From Microbacterium sp. VKM Ac-2870 (GTDB lineage: Bacteria > Actinomycetota > Actinomycetes > Actinomycetales > Microbacteriaceae): 64,000 bases of DNA. The notes under the pieces were generated by a model. The model did no database searches, was not told the DNA's origin, and saw only the letters and a program-made list of their open reading frames with translations. The stretch covers positions 372,001 through 436,000 of the forward strand of contig NZ_JADKSH010000003.1 in the NCBI RefSeq assembly GCF_015350795.1, written 5' to 3'. Positions 41,521 to 50,197 of the stretch are shown here, piece by piece (position 1 is the first letter of the stretch; the number at the start of each line of letters is the position of its first letter). The translations under genes and the position numbers were made by a program.

Positions 41521-42840
41521 ATGCCCGCCCCCACTCTCAACCGCGAGATCCTGCGGCTGGCGATTCCGGCGCTGGGCGCGCTGGTGGCGGAACCGCTTTT
41601 CCTCATCGTCGATGCCGCACTCGTCGGCCACCTGGGAGTCGTCCCGCTCGCGGGGCTCGGCATCGCCTCGGCGATCCTGCAGACCATCGTCGGACTGATG
41701 GTCTTCCTCGCGTACTCGACCACGCCCGCCGTCGCGCGCCGCTTCGGCGCCGGCGACCACACCAACGCGGTGCGTGCGGGTATCGACGGCCTCTGGCTCG
41801 CGCTGGGGCTCGGCGCCGTGCTGGCCATCGTGGGCTCACTGCTCACGCCGTGGCTGGTCTCGCTCTTCGGCGCGGCACCCGACGTGGCGCACCAGGCGAC
41901 GATCTACCTGCAGCTGTCGATGTGGGGACTGCCCGCGATGCTCATCGTCTTCGCCGCGACGGGGCTGCTGCGCGGCATGCAAGACACAGTCACCCCGCTG
42001 TGGATCGCGGGTGCGGGCTTCGGGCTCAACGCCCTGCTGAACGCACTGTTCATCTACGGGTTCGGGTGGGGCATCGCCGGCTCCGCCGCGGGCACCATCG
42101 CCGCACAATGGGCGATGGTCGGCGGCTACGCGATCGTCGTGGGCAGGCTGGCACAGCGACACGCGGCATCCCTTCGTCCACAGCGCGACGGGCTGCGGGG
42201 CTCGGCGCAAGCGGGAGGCTGGCTGTTCCTGCGTACCGTGTCGCTGCGGGCATCCCTGCTGGCGACGGTGTTCGCTGCGACGGCGCTCGGCACCGACGAA
42301 CTGGCCGGATGGCAGGTGGCCTTCACGATTTTCTCGACCGCCGCTTTCGCCCTCGACGCGCTCGCGATCGCAGCGCAGGCGCTCATCGGGCGCGGGCTCG
42401 GCGCCGGCGACGAAACATTCGTGCGGCGCGTGCTCGGGCGCACGGTGGCATGGGGCGCATGGTTCGGCGTGCTGGTGGGTGCGGTCATCGGCGCGCTGTC
42501 GGGTGTGATCGGTCTGGTGTTCACGGGGTCGGACTCCGTCGCCACCCTCGTCCAGCCGGCGCTCATCGTGCTCGCCGTCGCGCAGCCGATCTGCGGCGTG
42601 GTGTTCGTGCTCGACGGGGTGTTGATGGGCGCGGGCGACGCGCGTTATCTCGCCCTCGCGGGCGCTCTCAACCTGGTCCCCTACCTGCCCGCGCTCGTCG
42701 TTCTGTGGCTGCTGCATCCGGCCGGGGCACCCGGCCTGATGTGGCTCGCGGTGTGCTTCTTCGGCGTTTACATGCTGGCGCGGCTCGCGACGCTCGGCTG
42801 GCGTGTGCGACGCCCTGAGTGGGTCACCGCGGGGGCGTGA
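41521..42840 (+). CDS. MATE family efflux transporter (DinF-like)
   Basis: A 439-aa transporter with 12 predicted helices. It starts NREILRLAIPALGALVAEPL and has the MATE/DinF segments DAALVGHLGVVPLAGLGIAS, GLLRGMQDTVTPLWIAGAGF and GVVFVLDGVLMGAGDARYLA. It exports cationic or oxidised compounds in exchange for H+ or Na+; the substrate is unknown. It is convergent with the TrmH-family gene three bases away. There is no associated regulator. Confidence 0.93.
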   Translation: MPAPTLNREILRLAIPALGALVAEPLFLIVDAALVGHLGVVPLAGLGIASAILQTIVGLMVFLAYSTTPAVARRFGAGDHTNAVRAGIDGLWLALGLGAVLAIVGSLLTPWLVSLFGAAPDVAHQATIYLQLSMWGLPAMLIVFAATGLLRGMQDTVTPLWIAGAGFGLNALLNALFIYGFGWGIAGSAAGTIAAQWAMVGGYAIVVGRLAQRHAASLRPQRDGLRGSAQAGGWLFLRTVSLRASLLATVFAATALGTDELAGWQVAFTIFSTAAFALDALAIAAQALIGRGLGAGDETFVRRVLGRTVAWGAWFGVLVGAVIGALSGVIGLVFTGSDSVATLVQPALIVLAVAQPICGVVFVLDGVLMGAGDARYLALAGALNLVPYLPALVVLWLLHPAGAPGLMWLAVCFFGVYMLARLATLGWRVRRPEWVTAGA

Positions 42841-42843
42841 GCC

Positions 42844-43509
42844 TCACGCCCAGCGGCGGCACCACTCGTACATGACGACGGCAGCTGCGGCGCTCGCGTT
42901 GATCGATCGCGTCGAGCCGTACTGGGTGATCTCGACGACGGCGGATGCGGCGGTCACCGCCTCGGCGGACAGCCCCGGCCCCTCCTGACCGAACAACAGC
43001 GCGCACCGCTCGGGCAGTTCGGCGCGGTCGACCGGAACCGACCCGTCGACGTTGTCGACCGCGATGACGGGAATCCCGGCATCCTCGGCCCAGGCGGTGA
43101 AAGCAGCGACGTCGTCGTGGTGACGCACGTGCTGGTAGCGGTCGGTGACCATCGCGCCACGGCGATTCCAGCGGCGTTTGCCGATGATGTGCACTTCGGC
43201 GGCGCCGAAGGCGTTGGCGCTGCGCACGATCGAGCCGATGTTCATGTCGTGCTGCCAGTTCTCGATGGCGACGTGGAACGGATGCCGATGCTCATCGAGG
43301 TCGGCCACGATCGCCGCCATCGTCCAGTAGCGGTAGCCGTCGACGACGTTGCGGCGGTCACCGACGGCGAGCAGTTCCCGGTCGTACCGCGGGTCATCGG
43401 GCCAGGCCTCGGGGCCACCTGGCCAGGGGCCGACGCCCACCGGCAGCTGCGGCTCGGCCCCGGCCTCTTCCGGACGGGGATCGGGTTCCGGCGCGGAGTC
43501 GACGTGCAT
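42844..43509 (-). CDS. TrmH/SpoU family RNA 2'-O-methyltransferase
   Basis: A 221-aa SPOUT-fold methylase. The N-terminal 60 residues are Pro/Glu-rich and variable. The core carries motif 1 ENWQHDMNIGSIVRSANAFG, motif 2 LFGQEGPGLSAEAV and motif 3 QYGSTRSINASAAAAVVMYE, which form the SAM-binding trefoil knot. The target, a ribose in rRNA or tRNA, is unknown. ATG 43509 is leaderless with TAGCCT six bases before it. Confidence 0.93.
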   Translation of the reverse strand: MHVDSAPEPDPRPEEAGAEPQLPVGVGPWPGGPEAWPDDPRYDRELLAVGDRRNVVDGYRYWTMAAIVADLDEHRHPFHVAIENWQHDMNIGSIVRSANAFGAAEVHIIGKRRWNRRGAMVTDRYQHVRHHDDVAAFTAWAEDAGIPVIAVDNVDGSVPVDRAELPERCALLFGQEGPGLSAEAVTAASAVVEITQYGSTRSINASAAAAVVMYEWCRRWA

Positions 43510-43515
43510 CCGACC

Positions 43516-43521
43516 AGGCTA
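43516..43521 (-). promoter_or_regulatory. -10 hexamer TAGCCT, leaderless start of TrmH-family gene
   Basis: The spacer GGTCGG precedes ATG 43509. Confidence 0.6.
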
Positions 43522-43654
43522 GACCGCACACCCGCGTCCCCAACTCCTCCATTTCGCTTCGGGTTCTCACCCCCCGACGCGCGATCCTGCGAGATCGCGG
43601 GGGCGACGCCGCGCCCGGGCGGCGCGTTGGAGGAGCTCGGGACGGCCCGTAGAT

Positions 43655-43701
43655 ATTTCGGGCACCCGAAATCTCTGGTAATTTTTCGGGATGCCGAAAA
43701 A
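43655..43701. promoter_or_regulatory. two MntR/DtxR-type boxes at the mntH promoter and start codon
   Basis: Box 1 is ATTTCGGG-CA-CCCGAAAT (43655-43672). Box 2 is TTTTTCGG-GATG-CCGAAAAA (43682-43701); both have perfect 8-bp arms. Box 2 overlaps a TAATTT -10 (43679-43684), the start ATG at 43691 and codons 2-4 of mntH. A metal-bound repressor here would block both transcription and the start site. Confidence 0.82.
43679..43684 (+). promoter_or_regulatory. -10 hexamer TAATTT, leaderless start of mntH
   Basis: The spacer TTCGGG leads straight to ATG 43691, inside MntR box 2. Confidence 0.55.
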
Positions 43702-44983
43702 TCCCGCGCCGGCACATTCGCCCACATCCCTCGTCGCGACGACTTCCCCCGCGCCGTCGCGCACGCGCCGTGCGGCGTGGTTGCTCGGGCCTGCGCTGGT
43801 CGCGGGGGTGGCCTACCTCGACCCGGGCAATGTCGCCAGCAACATGACCGCCGGCGCACGCTTCGGCTACCTCCTGGTGTGGGTCGTCGTGCTCGGCAAC
43901 ACGATGGCGTGGCTCATCCAGTACCTCTCCGCCAAACTCGGTCTCGTCACCGGCCAGAGCCTCGCCGAGACGCTCGGCACACGCCTGCGCAACCCGTGGG
44001 CCCGCCGCGCCTACTGGCTGCAGGCCGAGCTCGTGGCGATGGCGACCGACATCGCCGAAGTCATCGGCGGGGCGGTCGCCCTGTGGCTGCTGTTCGGGGT
44101 TCCGCTCCCCGTGGGCGGACTGATCACCGGCTCCGTCTCCATCGCACTCCTTCTGATCCACCAGCAACGCGGAGCTCGCAGCTTCGAGTTCGTGGTCATC
44201 GGGCTGCTCGCCATCATCGCGATCGGCTTCACCTACGGCGTCTTCGTCGCCCCTCCGGATGCCGCGAGCGTCGCCGCCGGACTGATCCCGCGGTTCGAGG
44301 GCTCCGAGTCGGTGCTGCTGGCGGCATCCATTTTGGGCGCGACGATCATGCCGCACGCGATCTACGCGCACAGCGCGCTGGCGCGCGATCGGTTCGCTGG
44401 CCCGACATCGCGCGCCCAGGACCGCGCCGTCGCGACCTCGCGGTTGCTGCGCGCCACGCGGTGGGACGTGACGATCGCCCTCGCCGTGGCGGGTACCGTC
44501 AATCTCGCCATCCTGCTGCTGGCAGCCGCGAACCTCGCCGGCGTGCCCGGCACCGACAGTCTCGAGGGCGCCTACAGCGCACTGTCGACGAGACTGGGTG
44601 GCGTCGTGGCGACGATGTTCGCCGTGGGGCTGCTGGCCAGCGGCCTCGCCAGCACGGCGGTGGGCGCGTACGCCGGAGCGGAGATCATGCACGGACTGCT
44701 CCGCATCCGCGTTCCCCTGCTCGGGCGGCGCCTCGTCACCCTGGTACCCGCCATCGCCCTGCTCGCTCTCGGAGTCGACCCCACGTGGGCGTTGATTCTG
44801 AGCCAGGTGGTGCTGAGCTTCGGCATTCCGTTCGCGCTCATTCCGCTCGTGGCCCTGACGGCACGGCGCGATGTCCTCGGCGCGCACCGCAACCGCTGGT
44901 GGACGAGCGCGGCCGGCGTGGTGGCATCGGTGTTCCTCGTCGCCCTCAACGCGCTGCTGCTGTGGTTGGTGATCGCCCGCTGA
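43691..44983 (+). CDS. mntH: Nramp-type Mn2+ (divalent metal) transporter
   Basis: A 430-aa proton-coupled metal importer with 11-12 helices. The metal-binding DPGN is at residues 44-47 (AYLDPGNVASNMTAGA) and the second site MPH near residue 220 (GATIMPHAIYAHS); AELVAMATDIAEVIGGAVAL is the helix with the conserved family motif. About 27 residues precede the first helix. Codons 2-4 form part of a palindromic operator. It is followed by a DtxR-family regulator with its own promoter, and manganese is therefore the likely substrate. Confidence 0.95.
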   Translation: MPKNPAPAHSPTSLVATTSPAPSRTRRAAWLLGPALVAGVAYLDPGNVASNMTAGARFGYLLVWVVVLGNTMAWLIQYLSAKLGLVTGQSLAETLGTRLRNPWARRAYWLQAELVAMATDIAEVIGGAVALWLLFGVPLPVGGLITGSVSIALLLIHQQRGARSFEFVVIGLLAIIAIGFTYGVFVAPPDAASVAAGLIPRFEGSESVLLAASILGATIMPHAIYAHSALARDRFAGPTSRAQDRAVATSRLLRATRWDVTIALAVAGTVNLAILLLAAANLAGVPGTDSLEGAYSALSTRLGGVVATMFAVGLLASGLASTAVGAYAGAEIMHGLLRIRVPLLGRRLVTLVPAIALLALGVDPTWALILSQVVLSFGIPFALIPLVALTARRDVLGAHRNRWWTSAAGVVASVFLVALNALLLWLVIAR

Positions 44984-45020
44984 CGCTGCACGCGACGCCG
45001 GCGGCTTCGCCGTCAGCGGC

Positions 45021-45026
45021 TAGCCT
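45021..45026 (+). promoter_or_regulatory. -10 hexamer TAGCCT, leaderless start of mntR
   Basis: The seven-base spacer GAACCTC precedes GTG 45034. Confidence 0.6.
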
Positions 45027-45033
45027 GAACCTC

Positions 45034-45678
45034 GTGGCTGCGAACTCCGTCGCGATCGACGACTACCTGAAGACGATCTACCACCACACTGAGTGGCAGC
45101 CCACACCGATCACGTCGTCCCAGCTCGCGGCCGAACTGAAACTCGCCCCCTCGACGGTGACCGAGATGGTGCAGAAGCTCGTCGTGCTCGACCTCGTCGA
45201 TCACCGTCCGTACGGCCCCGTCGCGCTCACCGAAGCGGGACGGCTGCGCGCGGCATCCATCATCCGCCGTCACCGGCTGATCGAAACGTGGCTCGTGCAG
45301 GAGTTCGGCTACGCCTGGGACGAAGTGCACGACGAGGCCGAGGTGCTCGAGCACACGATCAGCGACCGGCTGCTGGCCGGCATCGACGAGCGGCTCGGGC
45401 ATCCGCGATTCGATCCCCACGGCGACGCGATCCCGGATGACGTCGGTGACGTGCACCGCGCACCCTTCATCCTGCTGGCGGACGCTCCGGTCGGGCATAC
45501 CGGCGAGGTGCTGCGCGTGAGCGACCGAGATCCCGGGTTGCTGCGCGCGCTGGAGGTCGCCGGCATCGACGTCGGGCATCGCGTCGTGGTCGCGGGGACC
45601 AACGCGGTGCGCGTCGACGACAGCGCCACGATCGAGTTGCCCGAGGGCGCGTCCGGGGCGGTCTGGCTGACCGCCTGA
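45034..45678 (+). CDS. mntR: DtxR/MntR-family metal-dependent regulator
   Basis: A 214-aa regulator. The winged helix is DDYLKTIYHHTEWQPTPITS then QLAAELKLAPSTVTEMVQKL, followed by the metal-binding dimerisation domain (RRHRLIETWLVQEFGYAWDE, VHDEAEVLEHTISDRL) with conserved His/Glu ligands, and a C-terminal SH3-like domain (ELPEGASGAVWL end). Its position after mntH and the boxes at mntH indicate that it represses mntH when Mn2+ is abundant. GTG 45034 is a leaderless start; it differs from DtxR iron regulators mainly by context. Confidence 0.9.
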   Translation: MAANSVAIDDYLKTIYHHTEWQPTPITSSQLAAELKLAPSTVTEMVQKLVVLDLVDHRPYGPVALTEAGRLRAASIIRRHRLIETWLVQEFGYAWDEVHDEAEVLEHTISDRLLAGIDERLGHPRFDPHGDAIPDDVGDVHRAPFILLADAPVGHTGEVLRVSDRDPGLLRALEVAGIDVGHRVVVAGTNAVRVDDSATIELPEGASGAVWLTA

Positions 45679-45684
45679 TCGCGT

Positions 45685-45757
45685 CGTCACAGATTCGGAT
45701 CACGGCATCAGATTCGGACGGCGCGAGCGACGGCATCCGAATCTGTTCGCTGGGCCC
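45685..45757. repeat. dispersed repeat family 2, copy 2
   Basis: Direct repeats CAGATTCGGA at 45690 and 45709 are followed by the inverted TCCGAATCTG at 45736-45745, giving a 10-bp perfect hairpin with a 17-base loop. It matches 21111-21176 and is again between convergent genes. Confidence 0.7.
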
Positions 45758-45824
45758 GCTTCTACGAACAGGCGGGGCGGCGAACAGGCGGGGCGGCGAG
45801 CCCGCGAGCGGGCGATCAGGCGGG

Positions 45825-46787
45825 TCAGCGACGCCAGGGCCGGCGCGGCTTGCTGGCCTTCAAGTACGGCCAGGTCATCCCGGTGGCGTGCTCGCAATAG
45901 GTCCACAGGCGCGCCGCGATCTCTTCGTCGCGCGCCAGCTTGCTGGCGGTGCCGCGCTTGGGGGCACCGGCCACCACGCGCGACGGCCCCCAGAACTGAC
46001 CGCCCTCGGCCTCGGGATCGACCAGCGCGCGCACGAGCGGCCAGGCACCGCGTTCTTTCGATTGCGTGATCGGCGCCTGCAGGTTGTCGACGAAGCGCGT
46101 CATGCGCGACGGCTCGTTCACCCCCAGGATGCCGCGGGTACGACCGCTGATCGCATATCCGGGGTGCGCGACGAGGCTGGCGATCGGCACGTTCGCCACC
46201 CGTAGTCGGCGGTCGGCTTCGAAGCCCAGCGCGGTCGTCGCGACCTTGGACTGCACATACGCGCGCCACGGGGAGTAACGGGTCTCGAGCTCCGGATCGA
46301 CGGGGTCGTAATCGCCCATCGCCGTCGACATCGACCCCACCCACACCATGCGGCCGCGGCCGGCAGCGAGCGGCAGCAGCAGCTCGCCGGCGAGCGCGTA
46401 GTGACCGAGGGCGTTGGTCGCGAAGACCACCTCGTGACCATCTGCCGTGGTCTCGCGGTGCCGCGGAGGGTGCACGATTCCGGCATTGAGGAGGAGGCCG
46501 TGCAGACCCGCACGACCGCGCACGGTCGCCGCCGCCGCACGCACCGAACCGAGGTTGCTCGTGTCGAGCAGCAGCGTCGTGATCTCGGCATCCGGAATCT
46601 GGCGGCGCACGGCGACGCGTGCGGTGGCCAGCTTGTTCGGGTTGCGGCCGGTCATGATGACGTGGGCGCCGGCACCGGCTAGCTGCAGCGACGCGAAGAA
46701 GCCGAGCCCCGCCGTCGAGCCCGTGACGAGGTACCGCTTCCCGGAGAGGTCGGGAAGCTGCGCCGGGTCCCAGTCGTCACGTGCCAC
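45825..46787 (-). CDS. short-chain dehydrogenase/reductase
   Basis: A 320-aa Rossmann-fold oxidoreductase. The cofactor loop is VTGSTAGLGFFASLQLAGAG, with GRNPNKL after strand 2 suggesting NADP(H). NAG (LLLNAGIVHP), the catalytic Ser (WVGSMSTAMG) and YxxxK (RAYVQSKVA) are present. The length and C-terminal part resemble retinol-dehydrogenase/WWOX-like SDRs acting on lipophilic alcohols. Substrate not known. GTG 46787 is leaderless; it shares a 41-bp divergent promoter region with the HAD gene. Confidence 0.9.
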   Translation of the reverse strand: MARDDWDPAQLPDLSGKRYLVTGSTAGLGFFASLQLAGAGAHVIMTGRNPNKLATARVAVRRQIPDAEITTLLLDTSNLGSVRAAAATVRGRAGLHGLLLNAGIVHPPRHRETTADGHEVVFATNALGHYALAGELLLPLAAGRGRMVWVGSMSTAMGDYDPVDPELETRYSPWRAYVQSKVATTALGFEADRRLRVANVPIASLVAHPGYAISGRTRGILGVNEPSRMTRFVDNLQAPITQSKERGAWPLVRALVDPEAEGGQFWGPSRVVAGAPKRGTASKLARDEEIAARLWTYCEHATGMTWPYLKASKPRRPWRR

Positions 46788-46793
46788 GGGTCG

Positions 46794-46799
46794 AGACTA
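46794..46799 (-). promoter_or_regulatory. -10 hexamer TAGTCT, leaderless start of SDR
   Basis: The spacer CGACCC precedes GTG 46787; it is only 17 bp from the opposing TAGGCT at 46817, so the two promoters interlock. Confidence 0.55.
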
Positions 46800-46816
46800 C
46801 GGCCGGAACGCCCCGC

Positions 46817-46822
46817 TAGGCT
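46817..46822 (+). promoter_or_regulatory. -10 hexamer TAGGCT, leaderless start of HAD hydrolase
   Basis: The spacer GGCCCC precedes ATG 46829. Confidence 0.6.
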
Positions 46823-46828
46823 GGCCCC

Positions 46829-47638
46829 ATGCGGACACGCGCCGATATCGAATGCTGGCTCACCGACATGGACGGCGTCCTCGTCCACGAGAACAAGCCC
46901 ATCCCCGGCGCCGCCGAGCTGCTCGCGCAGTGGCGCGACACCGCCACTCCGTTCCTCGTGCTGACGAACAATCCGTTCTACACACCGCGTGATCTGAGCG
47001 CTCGCCTGCGCATCTCGGGCCTGGAAGTGCCGGAGGATCGCATCTGGACCTCCGCACTCGCGACGGCGGAATTCCTGCGTTCGCAGCATCCGGGCGGCAC
47101 CGCCTTCGTCATCGGCGAAGCCGGCCTCACGACAGCCCTCCACGAAGCGGGCTACGTCCAGACCGAGACGCAGCCCGACTACGTCGTGATCGGCGAGACG
47201 CGCAACTACTCGTTCGATCGCATCACCCAGGCGATCCGCTTCATCAACAACGGCGCACGCTTCATCATCACGAACCCCGACGCGACGGGCCCGACCCCCC
47301 ACGGCATCGTGCCCGCGACCGGCTCGTTCGCCGCGCTGATCACGCACGCCACCGGCAAAGCGCCCTACGTGGTCGGCAAGCCGAACCCCATGATGTTCCG
47401 CTCGGCGATGAACCGCATCGGCGCTCACTCGGAGAACACCGGCATGATCGGCGACCGTATGGACACCGACGTCGTCGCCGGCATCGAAGCGGGCCTGCAC
47501 ACGATTCTCGTGCGCACCGGCATCTCCGACGACGCCGAGATCGAGCGCTACCCATTCCGTCCCGACGAGATCCTCGACTCGGTCGCCGACCTGTTGGCCG
47601 ACGAGCCGCCGGAGTCCGAGATGCCCGAGGGCTTGTGA
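46829..47638 (+). CDS. HAD-IIA family phosphatase (NagD-like)
   Basis: A 269-aa phosphohydrolase. Motif I is TDMDGVL with the nucleophile D13, motif II is VLTNNPFYT, the Lys is in VVGKPNPMMF and motif III is GDRMDTDVVAGIEAG. The large C2-type cap between motifs II and III marks NagD/PGP-type enzymes for sugar or nucleotide phosphates. It is coupled by a GTGA overlap to a LacI regulator and so probably belongs to the carbohydrate locus that follows. Substrate unknown. Confidence 0.92.
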   Translation: MRTRADIECWLTDMDGVLVHENKPIPGAAELLAQWRDTATPFLVLTNNPFYTPRDLSARLRISGLEVPEDRIWTSALATAEFLRSQHPGGTAFVIGEAGLTTALHEAGYVQTETQPDYVVIGETRNYSFDRITQAIRFINNGARFIITNPDATGPTPHGIVPATGSFAALITHATGKAPYVVGKPNPMMFRSAMNRIGAHSENTGMIGDRMDTDVVAGIEAGLHTILVRTGISDDAEIERYPFRPDEILDSVADLLADEPPESEMPEGL

Positions 47639-48696
47639 CCGACCGCGGGTCCGGGCGTCGCGTCACGCTCACCGAGGTTGCGGAGCGCGCCGGCGTCTCA
47701 CGTTCGGCCGCGTCGTTCGCCCTCAACGGCCGCCTGGATCAGCGCCTGTCGGTCGAGACGATGGCGCGCGTTCGCAAGGCGGCGGACGACCTCGGCTATC
47801 GCGCGAATCTCACGGCCAAGACTCTGCGCACCGGCCGCTCGGGCACCGTGGCCCTCGTGTCCGACTTCGTGAGTTCGACCTCGTTCGCCAACTCGATGGT
47901 TCGCGGCGCGCTGGAGCGCCTGCGCGAAGAGGGCTTGCTGCTGTTCACCGTCGACACCCAGGGCGAGACCGAGATGGAACGGCGTTTTCTCGAGGATCTG
48001 GTGGCCCGCGATATCGACGGCATCCTCTACGGCTCGATGTTCACGCGGCGCGTGAGTCCCCCGGCCTCGGCCCGGCAGACGCCTATGGTTCTGATGAACT
48101 GCGAGGCCGACGACCCGGCCATCAGCTCGGTCGTCCCCGACGAGCACGACGCCGGCGCGACCGCCGCACGACTGCTTCTCGATGCCGGCCACGACCGCGA
48201 CATCTGGTTCATCGGCGCCCTCGCTCCGGGCCGCACCGGCGGCGCCGCCTGGCACGATTGGGGGCCCGTCGCGCTGCCGCGGCGTCTCGACGGCATCCGC
48301 GAGACCCTCGCCGCCGCCGGGACGAACCTGGCGGGCGAAGTGTGGGTCGACGAAGACTGGACCGTACATGACGGGCGGGATGCCGCGGAGCGCCTACTCG
48401 CCGGCGGCGCGACACCGAAGGCGATCATCTGCGTGAACGACGCCGTCGGCGTGGGAGTCTTCCAGGCGCTGCGCCGCGCGGGGCTCCGCGTGCCCGAAGA
48501 CGTGTCTCTGGTGTCGTTCGACGGCGGCGTGCTCGCCGAAGCCACCGATCCGCAGCTCGTCTCCCTCGGCCTCCCCCAGGCCGAGATCGGGCGCCGAGCC
48601 GCCGATCTTCTGCTGGCGCGCCCCACCGAGCCCCGGCACGAACTGGTGCCCATGCCGATCACACCGGGCGGCTCCATCGCCGCCCCGCACGCCTGA
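47635..48696 (+). CDS. LacI-family transcriptional regulator
   Basis: A 353-aa repressor. The helix-turn-helix VTLTEVAERAGVSRSAASFA and hinge TAKTLRTGRSGTVALV are followed by a periplasmic-binding-protein-like sugar domain (DGILYGSMFTRR, VVPDEHDAGATAARLLLDAG, PEDVSLVSFDGG). It starts at GTG 47635 overlapping the HAD stop. A LacI-type operator with central CG lies 36 bp after its own gene, in front of the transporter/esterase operon, its likely target. Confidence 0.93.
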   Translation: MTDRGSGRRVTLTEVAERAGVSRSAASFALNGRLDQRLSVETMARVRKAADDLGYRANLTAKTLRTGRSGTVALVSDFVSSTSFANSMVRGALERLREEGLLLFTVDTQGETEMERRFLEDLVARDIDGILYGSMFTRRVSPPASARQTPMVLMNCEADDPAISSVVPDEHDAGATAARLLLDAGHDRDIWFIGALAPGRTGGAAWHDWGPVALPRRLDGIRETLAAAGTNLAGEVWVDEDWTVHDGRDAAERLLAGGATPKAIICVNDAVGVGVFQALRRAGLRVPEDVSLVSFDGGVLAEATDPQLVSLGLPQAEIGRRAADLLLARPTEPRHELVPMPITPGGSIAAPHA

Positions 48697-48731
48697 GGCC
48701 GCCAGCGCGAACTCCGGGTGTTGCCTCCATG

Positions 48732-48747
48732 GCTAAATCGGTATAGC
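48732..48747. promoter_or_regulatory. LacI-type operator GCTAAATCGGTATAGC
   Basis: A 16-bp imperfect palindrome (6 of 8 pairs) with the central CG typical of LacI-family sites. It contains TATAGC, a possible -10 element, and lies 115 bp before the transporter gene. Confidence 0.6.
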
Positions 48748-48861
48748 TTTTCACTCGACGGCATCGACGCCCCGCGAAGAAACCCGCACGACCGCTCGAA
48801 GACACACGGACCCGGACGCCGCCGTTCCCCTCCGTCACTGCACGTACAAAGGAGTATGACC

Positions 48862-50172
48862 ATGAGCGCACCCCTCGCTCGCGCCACGCCCAACCCCTGG
48901 TGGGTGGGCTTCGTCTGCGGCATGGCGACGTTCGTCGATGCCGCCGCGACCACCGGCATCGGCGTCGCGCTCGTGCTCTTTCAGTCGTTCGTGCCCGGCA
49001 CTCCGGGGCTCACGCCCGACCAGGTGGGCCTGCTCACCGGGGTGCTGACCGCGGGCGTCGCCGTGGGTTCGCTCGTCGGCGGACGCCTCGCCGACCGCTT
49101 CGGCCGCCGCCGGGTGTTCCTCGTCACGATGACGCTCATCGTGCTCGGGTCCATCACCCCGTTCGTCGGTGTCTCGTTCGGTCTGCTGCTCCCCGGCATC
49201 GCGTTGATCGGACTCGGCGTCGGCGCCGACCTCCCCGCCGCGCTCGCGTCGATCTCCGAAGCGGCCACCGACCGCAACCGCGGCAAGATCCTGGTGTTCT
49301 CCAACCTGCTCGGCGGTTTCGGCATCCTTCTCGCCGTGCTCATCGGCATCAATTTCGGCCAGCTGGGCGAGGTCGGCGGCCGCATCATGTTCGGGGCCTT
49401 CGGCGGCGTCGGCGTGGTCGTGCTCGCCCTTCGCCTGACCATCCCCGAGTCGGCGAGCTGGCTAGCGGCCCGCAACGAGCGCCTCAGTGGCGTGCAGACC
49501 GTGCGCTCCGAGCGCGGGCGCATCCGCGACTTCGGCCGTGCACAGTACCGCCGGCCCTTCGTGACCCTGCTGATCTACTACACGCTCGCGTCCATCGCGA
49601 TCAGTGTCGCCGGCAGCTTCGGCACCTTCGTCGCGGTCAACGTCGCCGGCATCCCCGTGAACGAGTACCAGACATGGACCCTGCTGGCCATGCCGGCGGC
49701 GATCCTCGGGGCGATCTGGTTCATGGCTGTCGCCGACACCCGCTGGCGGATGTCGTACTTCGTCGTCGGCGCCATCGCCGTGGTGGTGGCGAACCTCGTC
49801 CCCGTGGTGTTCGGGTTCACCCTGCCCGCCCTGATCGTCTCAGTCGTGGTGACGACGTTCGCGGGAGCGTTCTGCTTCGAAACGATCATGAAGGTGTGGA
49901 CGCAGGAATCGTTCCCGACCATGCTGCGCTCTACCGCGCAGGGCACCGTCTACGCCGTCGCGCGCTTCGCGACCGCCGGATTCAACGTGGTCACCCCGGC
50001 CCTGCTCGCGCTCAACCCGAGCGGCGTCTACGTCGGCGTCTCGGTGGTCGCCGCCGCCGGCTTCCTCATCGGCTGGATCGGCTTCCGCCGCCAGACGTCG
50101 AATGCGTTCGACGTCGAAAGCGACATGCTGACGGCATCTGTCGAGCGCCCGCTGGCCGCCCCCGCACACTGA
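48862..50172 (+). CDS. MFS transporter, sugar/inositol porter-like
   Basis: A 436-aa transporter with 12 helices. It has the MFS loop GGRLADRFGRRRVFLV, the sugar-porter-like PESASWLAARNERL after helix 6, and GLGVGADLPAALASISEAA, where D replaces the usual P. ATG 48862 is chosen since AAAGGAG sits seven bases upstream; ATG 48856 is too close to it. It probably imports a carbohydrate or acylated glycoside used by the two esterases behind it. It is the first gene of the LacI-controlled unit. Confidence 0.85.
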   Translation: MSAPLARATPNPWWVGFVCGMATFVDAAATTGIGVALVLFQSFVPGTPGLTPDQVGLLTGVLTAGVAVGSLVGGRLADRFGRRRVFLVTMTLIVLGSITPFVGVSFGLLLPGIALIGLGVGADLPAALASISEAATDRNRGKILVFSNLLGGFGILLAVLIGINFGQLGEVGGRIMFGAFGGVGVVVLALRLTIPESASWLAARNERLSGVQTVRSERGRIRDFGRAQYRRPFVTLLIYYTLASIAISVAGSFGTFVAVNVAGIPVNEYQTWTLLAMPAAILGAIWFMAVADTRWRMSYFVVGAIAVVVANLVPVVFGFTLPALIVSVVVTTFAGAFCFETIMKVWTQESFPTMLRSTAQGTVYAVARFATAGFNVVTPALLALNPSGVYVGVSVVAAAGFLIGWIGFRRQTSNAFDVESDMLTASVERPLAAPAH

Positions 50173-50197
50173 ACTCAGAGCGTCGAAAGGCACCTCC

